A stretch of DNA of 64,000 nucleotides from Dicyema japonicum (GCA_011109175.1 RDEW01000058.1:68033-132032), one strand, 5' to 3'. Positions 43,991 through 56,959 are shown, counted from the stretch's first letter. Notes: generated by a model not told the origin, from the letters alone. Program-made: numbers and translations.

Positions 43991-46900
43991 ATACTTGATC
44001 GAATTGTTTTTCTTCTCTCTCTACGAGTGATGATATGAATCTCTGTCTCATGTGGTGGGCAGTGCTAGAGTGGCTCAAAGAATTATAATTTTTGTTCTAC
44101 CCCATTGCATTGGAAAGGTTCTCACGGGTGTAAGGGATTGTGTTTTCTTCCCAATCACTGGATTGTGTGTAATCGACTGATTCCACCAAATCTGAAGCTT
44201 GGAGCTAAAGAAACGCTATATAAGCATACATCGTCACAAAAATGAAAAAAAGCTGAAGGATATCAGTCTGTAGCTGCAAGTATGATGATTCCATGCATGC
44301 TAACAATAATAGGCCCTGTATTTAAATTCCACGTTTATGAGAAGTATGAGAGATGTCTACAAATGGATGACTAAGGTGATACCTTTCTCTTGCTAATCTA
44401 AGTATTATCCGTGAAAATCATCACTTGAGTGTTATTGATCTTGTTTGAGTACTTAATTATTTATGTCTCACTTCTTTCCAAATTTTGTGATATATCGCTA
44501 TAATCACTAAAAAGATCATGTCAATTGAATAAGAGATACAAGAGTATATCCATGAACAGTCTATGAATGACTCACCAGATATTTTTTGTTGTCGTCTCCT
44601 TAAACTAGTTGCTACAATCTCTTGGCAGAAATACTTGAGATGACAGTCTGAGCTCACAACACTCTCTTGACTTTAACCACTAATCTTCCCACTTCTCAAA
44701 TCCACTAACCACGAGCTCACTTATTAGACCTTTACCGTCCCCCAATAGACCGCATTGTAAAATTTACTATGAAACTGTATCCGAAATGAAAAAATTCACT
44801 TTGTGTCCACCAGAGCCTTATGAATATTTGGAGAACACCAAACACTGGGAGATCTTCTTATAAGACCAGCGCAAGAGAATCAATGCTCCTAAGGACCATC
44901 AGACTCGACAGCCTACAGTGTGAACTTCTTCCATCTCTGAGTGGAAAAGATATTAAAGATCTCTGCTCCCCCCGACGTTGAAAGGAACCTCAATAGGAAG
45001 ATCTGACATGTTAACGATGCTGTAGCCAATTTTGTTTCAGTTAGAAAATATAATCGATTAAGAAAAACTTCGAAACATTTAAGGAATAGAACAGGCAGAA
45101 TTATTTTTCTTAGTGATGACAAAGTTAAACAAGAGAAAGCAAATGTCCCTTTGAAGCCATCCTGGCACGGTGCACCAAGAAATGATGAGATGGAAGTAAG
45201 AATTAACGAGAACCTTTCAACCAAGTAGCCAGTCAAGGAATTAAACTACAGGTTATTGTTGTAGTAATGACATCCTAATCACTGAACTTTGTGGGATTCC
45301 TTGTGCTCTCTACCCTTGTGCCGTCTAGTGATTTAGATTTCTACACGCACTGGAGATTTCCGCGAACACTGCTGGATATTAGAAAAGAGTTTCGACTGAG
45401 TGAAGATTCCATTGAAAGAAGATAAAGTTGAGTTTAAAACCTTTTTTGTAATTAAAATGAATTTCTACCAAAAATTGTTTAAAAGAGAATTGACTCACAA
45501 AAACGTCGAATCTGCTATTCCGACAAGAAGTTGTTCGGTGGCTATCATGGCCATAATAGCTTGTTGGTGATGATTTCTTTCTCACAGTAGTCCCTATAGT
45601 GACCAACTGCTCATTTAAGGAATATTAAATTATTTTATCATAAAATGATGGATGCTACTAATGAAAGCCTAAAGTTTTAATAAATCTAATTTTAAATTAA
45701 TAATAAAAAAATATTAAATAATAAAAAAAGTTTATGAATTTGAAAAATGACAAGAATGAAATAATCTAGTGGTACCATCTCGATTGATGTAGAAAGTGTC
45801 AATCTCAAGTTGTTATAACCAAATCATAGAAAAATCAAACAGTGAGCTAATGAATGGAATATAATGGAATATGCTATATAACCATATACTGGAAGAATTG
45901 ATGGATCCCCATAGACTTGAGAATATTTCAACATACACATTATTAATTTGATCGAAAAAGTATAATTTTAATGATGAACAACATAATTATTATCATTACC
46001 CCAGGATGAACAACATATTCATTGAATGACTGATTATTTGCTGAAATAGTCAATAGGTTTCACTCAACAGCTGCTCACGGACTGTAAATGATTTTAGTCC
46101 TCCATCGGTCACTTGGTAATAGGCAATTCACTAGTCGGTTTTGGAAAATTTTCACGAGAATATGGGAGATAATAAAAATGCGAGCTGTGAATATGGGGAT
46201 GACAAAGGAAACCTCGTTTGAGGTCATCGTGAAAAAGTCGGGTGACACATTCGTCCAATCGGCCAAGCGTGGGTTCTAGAGAGAAACACTGGGAAATGAT
46301 GAGTCGAAATATAATATCGGAAATGACGGAAATAACGTGGAATATAGAATTTAACAAATTTATTCAATGAATATTTCTTGCCACAACAATTGATGTAAAA
46401 TGTCTCAGAGAGATGGTGGGTCGACGAAATATTGATATTACCATATTCAAATTTTCGGCAACAGTAGAGAAAATTTATAAAAATTGTTCAGAAATAAATA
46501 AATGAATAAACTTGTTAAAATTAAGATGAAATAATTCTGTTAAAGTCAAGGAATATGAAATATAGTCAATTGATAAAAATTTAAATATATGAATCTCAGA
46601 TGAAGCCAGACAACGAGAAAATATTTCTATATGAATTTAAATAAAATAAATAATTTATTATTTTTTATTAAAAAATCAAATTAAAAATTAACTTTAATAT
46701 AATATAATTTTTTGGAAAAGCTGTTCTAATTTTTTCAGTCTTAATTTTTCATAAAACATACATTTTTTACTGTTTTTAACTTATCTGCCAAGATTAATAG
46801 TTAACTTGGTCATAATTGCGAAAGATGGTAAATAACCACATGTTTTAATGAAATTATCAGGTTATTATCTTTATATACCGACCACAGCTGTTTAAATTAG

Positions 46901-48640
46901 GTTTCTGTGTATGTAAATTCCGGCCAAAGTATTTTTGTTCACGACATTCTTGAGCTATACATTTATTCTTAGTCGTTGGGATCCTCTGTACTTTCCCATT
47001 GCTATGGTTTTTAAAGTTCAAAACTAGAATAGTCGAAACTCTAAATTGAATAAGAGATCTCTGTTGAGAGATCCGGAAACCATGACTTTAGTAAATGGTG
47101 GTTATTGAAACAATCTGGGGTTTTTCATAAAGATAGATAGAAGGACTCAGAAAGTTCTTCGGGAACATTACCCAAGTGATCGACATGCAAGATTTCGTCA
47201 TTTATTATCAATCTAATAAAAAGTTAATACTTCACTCACCGTATGTTTGATACTACAGAGGGAATACATTGCGTAGTCACTTCGAGGGTCTTCAATATTT
47301 ACTCCCAGTCGCATAAAGTGAAGGAAACCGAGGTATTTTTCAAGTGAAGGAAACCGAAAGTAACAACGAAAACTGACAATTCAAGAGAACTGTAAGTCTT
47401 GGATAAATTTAAAAATGTAATTTTTAATAAAAAATGTTATATAAATCAAAAGTTATAAGTCTAAAAAATCAAAAAATTAATTAATTAATATAACTCCAAA
47501 GACCAATGGTAACCAAACTAACTAACTCCTTGATCCTGACTCGTTCCAGCGTTCCAGAACTTGTCGCCAGGTAACTACATTGCCCCCGGGGAAAGAATAG
47601 TGGATCCTGTTTTGGCTAATGTCAAAAAATCAAAATTTAATTTTTTAGGTCAATAAAGTCTAAAATTTATTGATTTTTATTTTTTATCTATTAATTTTTA
47701 TAGTTTTTTAATAAAATAATAACGTGTCGACAACTAGAAAGTCAATGAAAAGCTCAACATTGTTATTAGATAGCATCCTGGTGATTTTCTATCAACTCAC
47801 AAATTTTCTAGAACAGCTTTTTATTGATTTTTTTGTTTCAAACTAACAGGTTTATCATTTTTATTAGTATTTAACAGATGCTACTGCAAAAATATCTATT
47901 TTCTCATTCTATTCACCGACTCTAGGATCAATGAGGTCACTAATGCTTAGTGAAATATGATTTTCCTGAATAAGTTGAACAGTTTTTTAAAAACTTGTTT
48001 GAGGTATATCGTTTTACTTTTTGCTATGCTAAGGTAATTTGACCGAAGCTATTTCTGAGTTTTTTTTGATTCACTTTTTATAGAGTTGGAAAAGTTTGTT
48101 TGATCTACAAAATCGATATAAATAAGTGAATACACTAATAAATTTCTTGCATAAAAAACAGAAAATTTTTATTAAAAAAATAATTCCGGTCAGAAGGAGG
48201 AATTATCTTGAATTTGTTGAATAATATTTTTTTAGGAAAGAAGAGAGTAAATGTCATATAACGTCTGCCCTGACTGCGTAGGTATTCTTTCTGAAGACGG
48301 AGAGCGAGATTCGCTCAAATAACCAGCAGCGCAATATTGTAAAAATTTTATTGATGTAAAAAATAACTATATTTTTATGGAAATGATATTTTAATATAAA
48401 ATGGCTGGAAGTGATCTATAAAATGAACTACTGAGTAATTTATCAACCACATTATGTCAAAATTAATTTATAAATCAAGATGACCTACTTCACTGTAGAA
48501 GACGCAACGAGCATATTCAAGATGAGTCTTGTTTGGTGTAAAGGGTCCATAATTTGAAGAGGAGACATATGGTGTTACGTCATAGAAACCCCATCAACTA
48601 ATACAACTCGTGTTTCTCCCTTTTGCTTAGTCAGTAACGA
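43991..48640. other. AT-rich desert, no supported gene
   Basis: About 4.6 kb dominated by A/T tracts. Small ORFs at 44457-44657 (-), 44913-45236 (-) and 46075-46366 (both strands) have no recognised family; the plus frame near 45.03-45.23 kb (RLRKTSKHLRNRTGRII) may be an exon or old transposon. A degenerate tRNA-like A-box/B-box pair lies near 45.24-45.30 kb (-). From 46.4 to 48.6 kb I see nothing. Confidence 0.4.
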
Positions 48641-49084
48641 GTTTGTTTTTTAAATATAATTCTATGTCTGTCTCCTGCGTTTGTTTTAAAAACACTTTGT
48701 TAAGGTTCGATACTTATGGCTCGTATTTAACCGTCTCAACCAGTTACCTTACATTCGGTCATACGCTTGAACGCTTTACTGCAAAGTCGATTTTGTGCCG
48801 CATTATCAACCTAAACTCTATCACAGCCAGTGACGGTAATTATATGAGGATATGTTCAGTTATGCCTTTGAAACATGTTACCCGAGTTCAATCTTGTATT
48901 TCCTAGACTGTAAATCATGCATTCCCCTTAGTCGAATAGTTGCCCTTCCAATTTTGAGTTTGTCTTGATTTTTGAACATCAGACTTTTAATCTTCCGTTC
49001 AACCCAGTCGAACCTCTAATAAATACTACACTTTACGATGAGCTATATTAGCTATAGCTCCTCCCAGACACGACACACTCTATT

Positions 49085-49325
49085 CAAGTAGAGAAACGCT
49101 ATCATAACTTGGGAGAACCAAGGAATGCTCTTCATTTCTATTTTCTTTATGTTGGGGGTGCTTTTTGTAGACGATCCGGTTCCGCAGTTAGATGTTCACT
49201 GATGACGGAGTCACTCGTCAAATCAAAGGATCGTAGATGCGTTGAACCTTTACAGCAACGGGATTGGAACAAGGGACCATCTAGCCGAGCACTCGTTACA
49301 GTGCACCATCCAATAAATATAATTT
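49085..49325 (-). repeat. SINE family S2, copy 1
   Basis: On the minus strand: tRNA-like head (GAGTGCTCGGCTAGATGG, TTCCAATCCCGTTGCTG), then GGTTCAACGCATCTACGATC, AACTGCGGAACCGGATCGTC and a 3' end GAGCATTCCTTGGTTCT. The same blocks occur in the same order at 52570-52770 (-), with moderate divergence. Confidence 0.65.
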
Positions 49326-49459
49326 AAAAATTTAAAATTATAAAAAAATCAGACTAATAAATGTCTCATATCCAAACACCGACTTTTCTCCCTATCAAGG
49401 AGTCTTTTAACGAACTGCTTCCAGGGATACCGACTGTACCAGTTGATAAATTATATTTC

Positions 49460-50330
49460 CTTGGATGCCCACTCAACTAAGAAGAACTCAAGAATCCTCT
49501 ACTTTCCAAAATGAAGACCTAGCAGGCCTCGCGAAAAGATTGTCATGTCTCGACTCTCACACATCCTTCTTCCTGATGAGGAACAAATCGGACTACCAAG
49601 CTTTATATCTACTCCGATGTTCACCCTGCTACGAACAATACGACAGTCTACTTTCGATAGACAAATCTCTCAAACAAACATGTGAGTCACAATTAACGTC
49701 CGCTTCGACGAACTTGGTTGGAAACAATGTAATCTTCCCTCTTGATTTGGAAGTGTCGGTCTAAGATCGGCGCTGGAAATTGCGTACCCGGCATATCTAT
49801 CGTCTCTCTCAAGCTGCAACCATTTCTTCATAAAACGATTGGAAGATATATTTTTACCACAGGGATTGGTAGCGAATTACTCCTGTTGCAGTAGAGTCAT
49901 CAGGAGCCGTTGGTCCAATAACGTATGAGTTCTTTGCAATTTCGGAGGAATGCTTACCAGAAAGAAAAGGGATCAACGAAAAAAGTTCTGACTGAGACAA
50001 AAGATTGGAATGGCCGTACTCTGAGGGAACTCGTTTGCGATCCACGCAGCTGGCTTCTTCAACAAACATTTGTTTCTTTGTTAAATAATTGTCTTTTAAA
50101 AAAATTAAAAAATAAAAAATATTAAAAATAATCAAATTGTTAAAATGCGAATATTAAAAAACAAATTTTATATTAAAATTAAATTTTATATTTTGAAATA
50201 AATCTGAAAACCCTGTAAACAAAATTAAAAATGATTGAGTAATAATTACAAACGTGGAACTCACCTAGACGATGAAACGGTCCGCACCGGAGTCTCCATC
50301 AGACTTGGCCTCCGATACTGTCATGGACAA
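49460..50330 (+). mobile_element. YLDD-type LINE fragments
   Basis: Encodes LSCLDSHTSFFLMRN, LLRCSPCYEQYDSLLSIDKS (thumb region, cf. 57.5-57.9 kb minus), then after a deletion ITPVAVESSGAVGPI and a DWNGRTLRELV tail. A further scrap HLDDETVRTGVSIRLGL lies at about 50.26-50.33 kb, equivalent to SLRTAVCLHLRLPVC of the 28-kb copy. Multiple frameshifts; a dead, rearranged copy. Confidence 0.7.
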
Positions 50331-50539
50331 TAATCTTCATCAATGTAATTTTTAATAATTTCTGATGGCGAACAACCTTGCTGTAGAATATTTCAAATCA
50401 CATCGTTTTTCACTGTTTCAATGGCCGGAGTAGCACGTGAAATTATAGATTTATACAACATCTCCGTAAATTATGGCAAGTTGACGTTATAATAAATAAA
50501 AGTCAATATTTTGAAGAATATCGACACAGCATATCGCTG

Positions 50540-52400
50540 ACCAACTTTGCGACCAAGCTTAGGACGTACATGCTAGGTCGCTCACAAAGGACGGTTTTGA
50601 ATTTTTATATTACAGGAAGTCATATCCTCGGTCTTGAATCAGGCTTTGCTAAGATGGTCAAATTAGACGCTAACGCGAGTATATTCATAAAAAGCATATT
50701 CTGTATTGGACCTTCTCAGAGCTCGGTTATGGATAGGTTATTTAAGGAGTAAATATATTCACCTCACTTACAGAATTAATGAATCTCCCCCAGAAATATC
50801 ACTGATGCTCGTGATATTGCCTTCCATACTTTATTTGCTGCGGCGCCTTTAAGACGATTGGGTGTTTACACTAAAAGTATTATTTTGAGTTACTCTAGTG
50901 TGGAATCTCATCTCAATCACGGGAAGGGGACATTTTGTGAATGACAGAGTAAATATTTTGTATGGAGGAAATTAATTTTTTGTTTTTTAATAGTAAAATT
51001 AAAATTGTGAAATATTAAATTATTATAGATAAATAGCAATTTAAAAATCACAGCACTTTCCGTGAGTCATAGTACTCATAGCTCTGCAGAGGCGGGAAAG
51101 ACAAGAGGAAACTACCTCTAAGGGTCATGTATAATGTGGAGCCTTGTAGACACATGAATTGTTAAATGGGCGAAACATGTTAGCTCATTTCTCGTTTACC
51201 CCCTTCCTCCTCACAATAATCGATCCAACTCGGTTATACTGGGTTAATGACCTGTCTCCAAAGACATTTCCTAGTAGTCAAAATGTGAAAACACATGTAA
51301 ATAGTAGCTCTTGTCAACCCGTGAGGGTAAGAGTCCTTCTGGCACTCGGACACACTTGTTGTGTCAGTAAATTGTCCAAAGACACGAACAAAAACTCACT
51401 AATTTTGAATAACTCCTTCAAATTAATGTGTTACTCTTAAGTACTTCGTTCGGACTTTAATGTCTCCAAGTCCGTCTCCTCGTCAACTCAAATACGAAAC
51501 AAATGATACGTCGCAGTTTTGATGGGATCAATCAATCTACCCAAAATTACTTATTTGGTCTCATTCAAGCCAATCGAGTCAGTACCTACAAAAATATTAT
51601 AGCACAGGTTGTTGATGATTCGATCCGAAGTATAATGATTGTACGGGATAATTTTATGCTTCTTATTTCTGATGCTGCCAGGTTTGACAGCCGGTTTTAA
51701 TTCATTTATGATTTTGATAAAAAAATTAAAAAAATGATATCCTAATCTTTTGTCATGTCAATTGCGTCTCCCATATTTTGCATAATTGTTTAATGAAGGT
51801 CAGAAAATCTTATCCAGAAGTAGATGATGTGATAGCTAGCGTACAAACTTCCATTAGGAAGAACCAAAAGCGAAATTGTTGTTTTCCGAAATTGGAATTT
51901 CAAAGTCGTGTTGACGAGAAGGGTACTTGGTTGAATGGTGCATCTTTTTATTCAAAAAATTTAATCCCAGAGATGAACATTTTTGAGTTAATTGATGACG
52001 AATGCATTTTAGTAACTTCAACGAAGAATGCATTAAAAAGTAAAAAGTAGTATTCGCAACTATTCACATATTCCAGGTTGTTCTATATAGTATTTTATCA
52101 CATAGAAAAAATATTACAATTAGAAAGTAACGAGTGTACACTAGAGTACGCATATTCAACGCTTAGTGAAAAGATTTTGCGAAAGATGAAACAGGGTGGA
52201 GAAAAGAATTTTGGAAAGCGACCTGACTGCATTATTAATATTGATTGTAAAAATGTCTCTCCTGAAATTATTTGTTCCTTCTAGATTGTCAGCCATCCTC
52301 AGCATCTGTCGAAGATGTTTTTCGCATTTCAAAAGTTTTTTGAGGACAAAACTTTTGTACACGAAATCAGGAAAAATACGTAATGTCCATTTTCTATAAA
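50540..52400 (+). pseudogene. hAT-like (DUF659-type) transposase-derived gene, probably decayed
   Basis: The better part lies in 51.5-52.3 kb: TYKNIIAQVVDDSIRSIMI, FMLLISDAARF, the HILHNCLMKVRKSYPEVDD block, KNQKRNCCFPK, GTWLNGASFYSKNL and LEYAYSTLSEKILRKM. The order VSDAA..., cysteine/His-L-H-N, K...YP.VD, R.GTWL matches the central region of hAT-like transposases. Upstream frames (50.54-50.94 kb, LRTYMLGRSQRTVLNFYI) may be its N-terminus or a separate gene. Breaks near 51.70 and 52.05 kb could be introns or mutations. Confidence 0.45.
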
Positions 52401-52569
52401 TAGTCTGTAAACAACATTTGTTTTTATTGTTTCGTATATTATTTTACAAATTTAAATTGAGAATAAATAAATTTAAATTTTTAATTTTAAGGTTAATAAT
52501 AAAGTTAACCTTTTAAAGTAGCTCCGCATAGGACACACATTTTGTTTAAGTAAAGTACAGTTAATTTTA

Positions 52570-52770
52570 ACTAGTGGTAGAACCGAGGAATGATCATCAC
52601 TTCTTTTTTTCCTTTTCTTGTGTCTGGGTCCTTTATAGACTATCCAGTTCCGCAGTGAATATGCACTTTAACATCGTAGTTGCGTGGAACCTTCTACCAG
52701 GTGAACAGCAGCGAGAATCGAACCCGTAACCTATGCCACTTTGCCGACAGCTAACAAGTATGCCACCCGG
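52570..52770 (-). repeat. SINE family S2, copy 2 with clear B box
   Basis: On the minus strand the head reads GTGGCATACTTGTTAGC (A-box-like), then ACGGGTTCGATTCTCGC (B box), followed by GGTTCCACGCAACTACGAT, CACTGCGGAACTGGATAGTC and GATCATTCCTCGGTTCT. Only the head resembles a tRNA, so it is a tRNA-derived SINE. Confidence 0.7.
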
Positions 52771-52932
52771 CTTGTATAAAGGCTGTACTATTTTTAGGAA
52801 AAAATAATATCTGAATGTTCTCCAATTTGGATTTTATACAATTTTATCGCTATTCAATTTTATTGATCAATTATTAAAAATAAAACTGGTATTATTGAAA
52901 ATTGGCCAATTTAAGGGTTGACCAATTAAAGG

Positions 52933-53110
52933 GACTTTGTTAATGCTTGTAGCGTACTTTTTTACGGACTCTTTACTACCACTATACTTGTTTTTTCTAT
53001 ACAACTTTCTTCTTTACTAGATTCTATAGTCCATCGGGTCCTCTGCTGTTTTCATTCCCCCTAGCTTTGGCATGATCCTTATCCAGACAGAGAGGTCGTC
53101 AAGAAAGTAC
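52933..53110 (-). repeat. Fragment of the inverted-repeat unit (copy D)
   Basis: Shares tgcttgtNgcgtac, ttttacggactctttacta, ccatcggNtcctctgctgttt and catgatccttatccagacag with 62420-62575, in the same orientation as the right arm. It is clearly older than the two arms. Confidence 0.7.
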
Positions 53111-53269
53111 GATGGGCATAGTGGAGAGGATGATTGTACAATCCAGTACAGATATGAATGTAAATTCAATGATGGAGACAACTTAGGAGGCCAAGTGGAC
53201 GCGAACTTACGGACAAACCAGGTTTTCTTGTTTTGTGTAGTGTGTCAGTTGTCAATGTTTTCTTTTTGT

Positions 53270-53520
53270 TATCCAGCTTTTTGGTTTTATGCCAATACTC
53301 TTCCGTCCTCATTTCTGACTTCTGTGACTTCAGTTTTGTTCGAGTTCATCGTTAGGAACTATTCAACCGACTTTACGTAATTTCCTTCAATAAAGCATCA
53401 AGAGCATCTTTTCCATTTGAAATCAATCTACATCGTCTGCATATGATATTGGCTTTTTGTGCCTTTACGGAAGCGCTATGGTAAGTCTAACCGACTCTTC
53501 CATTCTCTGTAGGGTTACAT
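53270..53520 (-). pseudogene. LINE reverse-transcriptase relic with YADD box
   Basis: The minus strand has ISYADDVD (YADD at 53443-53432) followed by a stop and, about 70 nt on, MNSNKTEV, the usual GLKMN..KT context after the RT palm. It is too short and broken to assign to a clade. Confidence 0.5.
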
Positions 53521-53944
53521 TGGCCAATTTTTTTCGAAGTGTGTTATCAGAATAACCGGTCTGAGGTTTTCTATTTAACCTTGGTCTGCGACCTTCTAAC
53601 GGGTATCAAGGTCCCTTCTCTCAGCGGTAGGCTGATGCCGGATCTGTACATTCCGCTTAAGATACGATGTTACATACAATTTTTGAGTTCCATATTTTAA
53701 GAATTTGTCATTGAGACTGTCTGAACATGGGTTCTGTTATATTTCAACATTCAGCTTGCTATTTGTACTTCTTGTGGGGGTATTTCCTTTTCAAGTTCGC
53801 CCCCTTCTGGACAGTATCAATGTTCCATTTGATTTGAACAACTTTTCGAAGTGGCAAGCGATAAGCTCTGCTACTTAAAATTGATCCACGATCTGTTTCC
53901 CTTAGTCGACCTGCAAAGTTTTGTTGTATTGCTAAAAATATGTA

Positions 53945-54180
53945 TATATTTTCGTTGAGACGTCTGGCGTTATTGGCCCGAGCACGTCTGAGTTTATCAG
54001 GTTAATCTGGGCATGCACGAGTGCGGAAAGGTGAGCCTAGAATGACGCGATGGCTCTTCCAGAACATTGGGCTTGCAATCATTAGGGATAACTCCTATTG
54101 AGTGCTCAATGCCTTCAGGCCATAATGTACATTGTCATAACAACTAACTTTATTTTTATTTTAATAAATTGATATTTATT
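53945..54180 (+). repeat. Dispersed repeat S3, copy 2
   Basis: Second copy of the element at 27235-27460, with the same central block tggctcttccagaacattgggct and the same AT-rich 3' tail. It ends about 80 bp before EXOSC7. Confidence 0.6.
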
Positions 54181-54258
54181 TTAAAAAAATATGAAAATTA
54201 TTTTTTTGAATTGCATTTAACGTGATGCTAAGTGTCTTGGAATAAGATTTTATAATAG

Positions 54259-55133
54259 ATGGAATTAAAGTTGTGCGATAAATATAAATTAAAGAATAAT
54301 GTAAGAATCGATGGAAGAGACTATCGTTCTTTTTGAGAAATAGGAATTGAAAAGGGAATTTTGCCTAATGTTAATTGATCAGCACGTGGTATAAACGAAA
54401 TACTGACGTTATCGTCGGTGTGAAGTGTGAATTATCAACGCCTTAAAAATCTAAACCAATTCTGGAAAAGTAGAATTTTATTTTGATTGGTATTTTTCTT
54501 ATAATTTATTTTAGTTCGAAAAATGTTTAATTGATTTTGAAGAAGATTATTCCCGCGAAATGTCCATGGAAGTGATGAGTTTTATTACCAAAGCCTTCTC
54601 GAATTCAATTAAACGGAAACCCTTTTTATTGTCCCTTCTAAGCGGTGCTGGATTCTTCATGTTGATGTTTTGGCAGTTACTCTTTAATTATTAATAGTTA
54701 CTTGAATGTGGGGGAAGTGTATTTGATGTCACCGCGGTTCCCGTTAAAGTAGCCCTGCTTGATACTGCTATCCCAGTAACATCGGTCTCCGAACGATGAC
54801 CAAGTTGATGTGCAAGTTGAGCCAACTATCTGCAAAGGAGTCTACCTTGACATTAATTTCTTTCCTAGTGTAGTTACGACCAGCAAAGTTAGATTTGACG
54901 CGATATATGATTTATTAAATCGGAGACAACTATGTCTTGGATGCCTGTATGCTTGAGATTGCTTTTGATTTAAGTGCTAACGTGGTTGCTATGAAAAAAT
55001 TAGGAAATGGTGGGCTTGCCATTGATTGTTTGTTTAATATCATTGATGTATGAAGTTTTGTTTACATTTAGGTCGTACTTTGAGTGAAGCTGTTGATTCA
55101 TGGATTAGTTTGAATATTAGTCGTTGTAAATAA
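54259..55133 (+). pseudogene. EXOSC7: Exosome subunit RRP42 (EXOSC7)-like gene with internal stops
   Basis: EXOSC7 is a PH-type ring subunit of the RNA exosome. Frames from ATG 54259 give NVRIDGRDYRSF, EIGIEKGILPNVN, SAR, TDVIVGVKCELSTP, SGKVEFYFDC, an intron ending ttttag, then CWILHVDVLALLECGGSVFD, VTAVPVKVALLDTAIP, CKGVYLDINFFPS, YVLDACMLEIAFDLS and MKKLGNGGLA. A 24-nt intron leads to RTLSEAVDSWISLN and stop at 55133. ECGG.-FD and the LDA...GNGGL end match EXOSC7. However, TGA interrupts after RSF and again where GSAR is expected, TAA follows CELSTP, and several one-base shifts occur. It is either a recent pseudogene or a real gene in error-prone assembly. Confidence 0.7.
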
Positions 55134-55592
55134 ATAGATTTTTCCGACTTACTTTGAAATGTTAATACTATCATAGAATTTAAGTTAAAGGTGAGAGGCA
55201 GTTTAAATGGCATGGGTCTGGACTTCTCACTGAGGATTCTCCTAAGCAGTCGATGCACAGTAAGCGGCACATATAGAGGCAGGGCACAATCTTTCATACG
55301 GAAGGCCGTTATTCTTTCTACGCAATCACCCTCACTGGGTTAAGTAATTTTTCCTGTTTTTTGTTTACCTTCGCTGAAAAGCTTTCTTCCCTTGGCTACA
55401 ATATCTTTTCTGCAGTAGTTTTTAGATCCAAATAGCGGAAAAAGTGTCAACTCTTCTTCAGTTTGTAGTGATTTGATCAACAGTGAGGTTCTGATATTTT
55501 ATTTTTGAATCTTCTTAGTTGAATAAATTAACTAAGAAAGAACGTGTTGACCATAATTATTAGATTTTTCCAAACCACCGATTTCCTGTACG

Positions 55593-56959
55593 TACAGTCG
55601 AACCCCGCCCCAATGAAACCCCCCTTGGGGCAACCTCGATTTTTGGGGCACTCTCGCTTTTTGGGGCGATTTTATTTTTTAGTACATTTTCCATCAATAA
55701 TTTCCAAATTTGGAAATTATCGAAACCCCAGTATGGGGCACTTTACTAATTTATTTTAATATTTTATTACATAATATTATTTTGAATAATATTATTTTTG
55801 AACACGTGATAATTGATTTTGAGTAATGCCTTCCAAAATTTCTATTGAAACAAAAATTAAAATTGCAAAGTGTCTACAAACTTTTTCTGAAAGAGAAGTT
55901 GCAAAAAAATTCAAGATAAGCAAAGGCACTATCTTCTCTGAATCAAAAAAAACATTTCTTCTTTCATTAATACCGGATCAGTCATTTCAAGATTAGTTCA
56001 AAAAGATGAAGTTGAACCAGTTTCTAATGAAGAAAATCAATTTCAAAAAATTGACGAATTAACTTTTAATACTTTTCGTCGTTTGAGGGATGATTCCTTT
56101 TCTATTTCGGGTACTTTTAATCAAAGCCATCGCGAAAAAAATATCGACAAAATTGAATTATTCAACATCTTTTAAAGCCTTAAACGGTTGGTTAGATAGA
56201 TTTAATAAGAGACATGATCTGGTTTTTAAAGCCATTTGTGGTAAAAAAAAATCCAGCAGATAAAATTAATTTGGCAAATACAACAATTAATCTTAAATCT
56301 TTGAAAAATATAGATATGCGACAGATTATGGTACTTGTTAAAAAAGCGTGGATGGAAGTTAAAGAAACAACAATAATTAATTGTTGGAAGAAAATTGAGG
56401 AAAATAGAGAAGAATCAGTTGAAGATAAAAATTGTCGGGAAGAACTCCTGGAAGAAATAGTAACTGAAGTAATATCTGAAGAAAACTGAAGATCTAGTCA
56501 AGAGTTGCGAGTTTTATAATGGAGTTGACACAGAGGACAAAACAACGATATCAGAAACTTATGAAATGATGGATAAGTTAGAAAATGTAGCTCAAAATAC
56601 ATCTTTTGAGACATTACAAAAATATTATAAGTTTAGATTTCAACTTAAAAAAGATTTAAGAAATAAGAAAAATTTGAAATTGACTGATTATTTCAAAAAA
56701 ATGCTTTAAAAATAATGATTTGTTAATTAATAAAAATCGAATAAAAAACATAGAATAGAAATCTATCAAACTATAGACCAAAAAATCACAACTTATTTTA
56801 TAAACACTTTGGAAGAGGTGAAGAAGTTTTTTTTTTGCAAAGTAAACAAAAATTAAAGTTAAATCTAACATAAATCAATAGTTTGAACCAAACCTCGGTT
56901 TTGGAGGGCACCCCCGCTTTTTGGGGCACTTTGATGCCCCACCCCGGGGTTAGACTGTA
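55593..56959 (+). mobile_element. Internally deleted pogo/Tigger DNA transposon
   Basis: A TA target duplication flanks the element (55593-55594, 56958-56959). Ends pair as CAGTCGAACCCCG and, reversed, CAGTCTAACCCCG; inside both ends lie C-rich ttggggca-type repeats. The ORF begins MPSKISIETKIKIAKCLQTF (CENP-B/psq-type helix-turn-helix, ATG 55826), then a CENPB-type second helix-turn-helix ALNGWLDRFNKRHDL, and jumps to a C-terminal IMVLVKKAWMEVKETTIINC. The whole DDE catalytic domain is missing, so it can move only with help from an intact relative. Confidence 0.82.

Noticed and set aside
46075-46366. Overlapping ORFs on both strands
   Set aside because: Neither matches a family, both are short, and they sit in an AT-rich desert.
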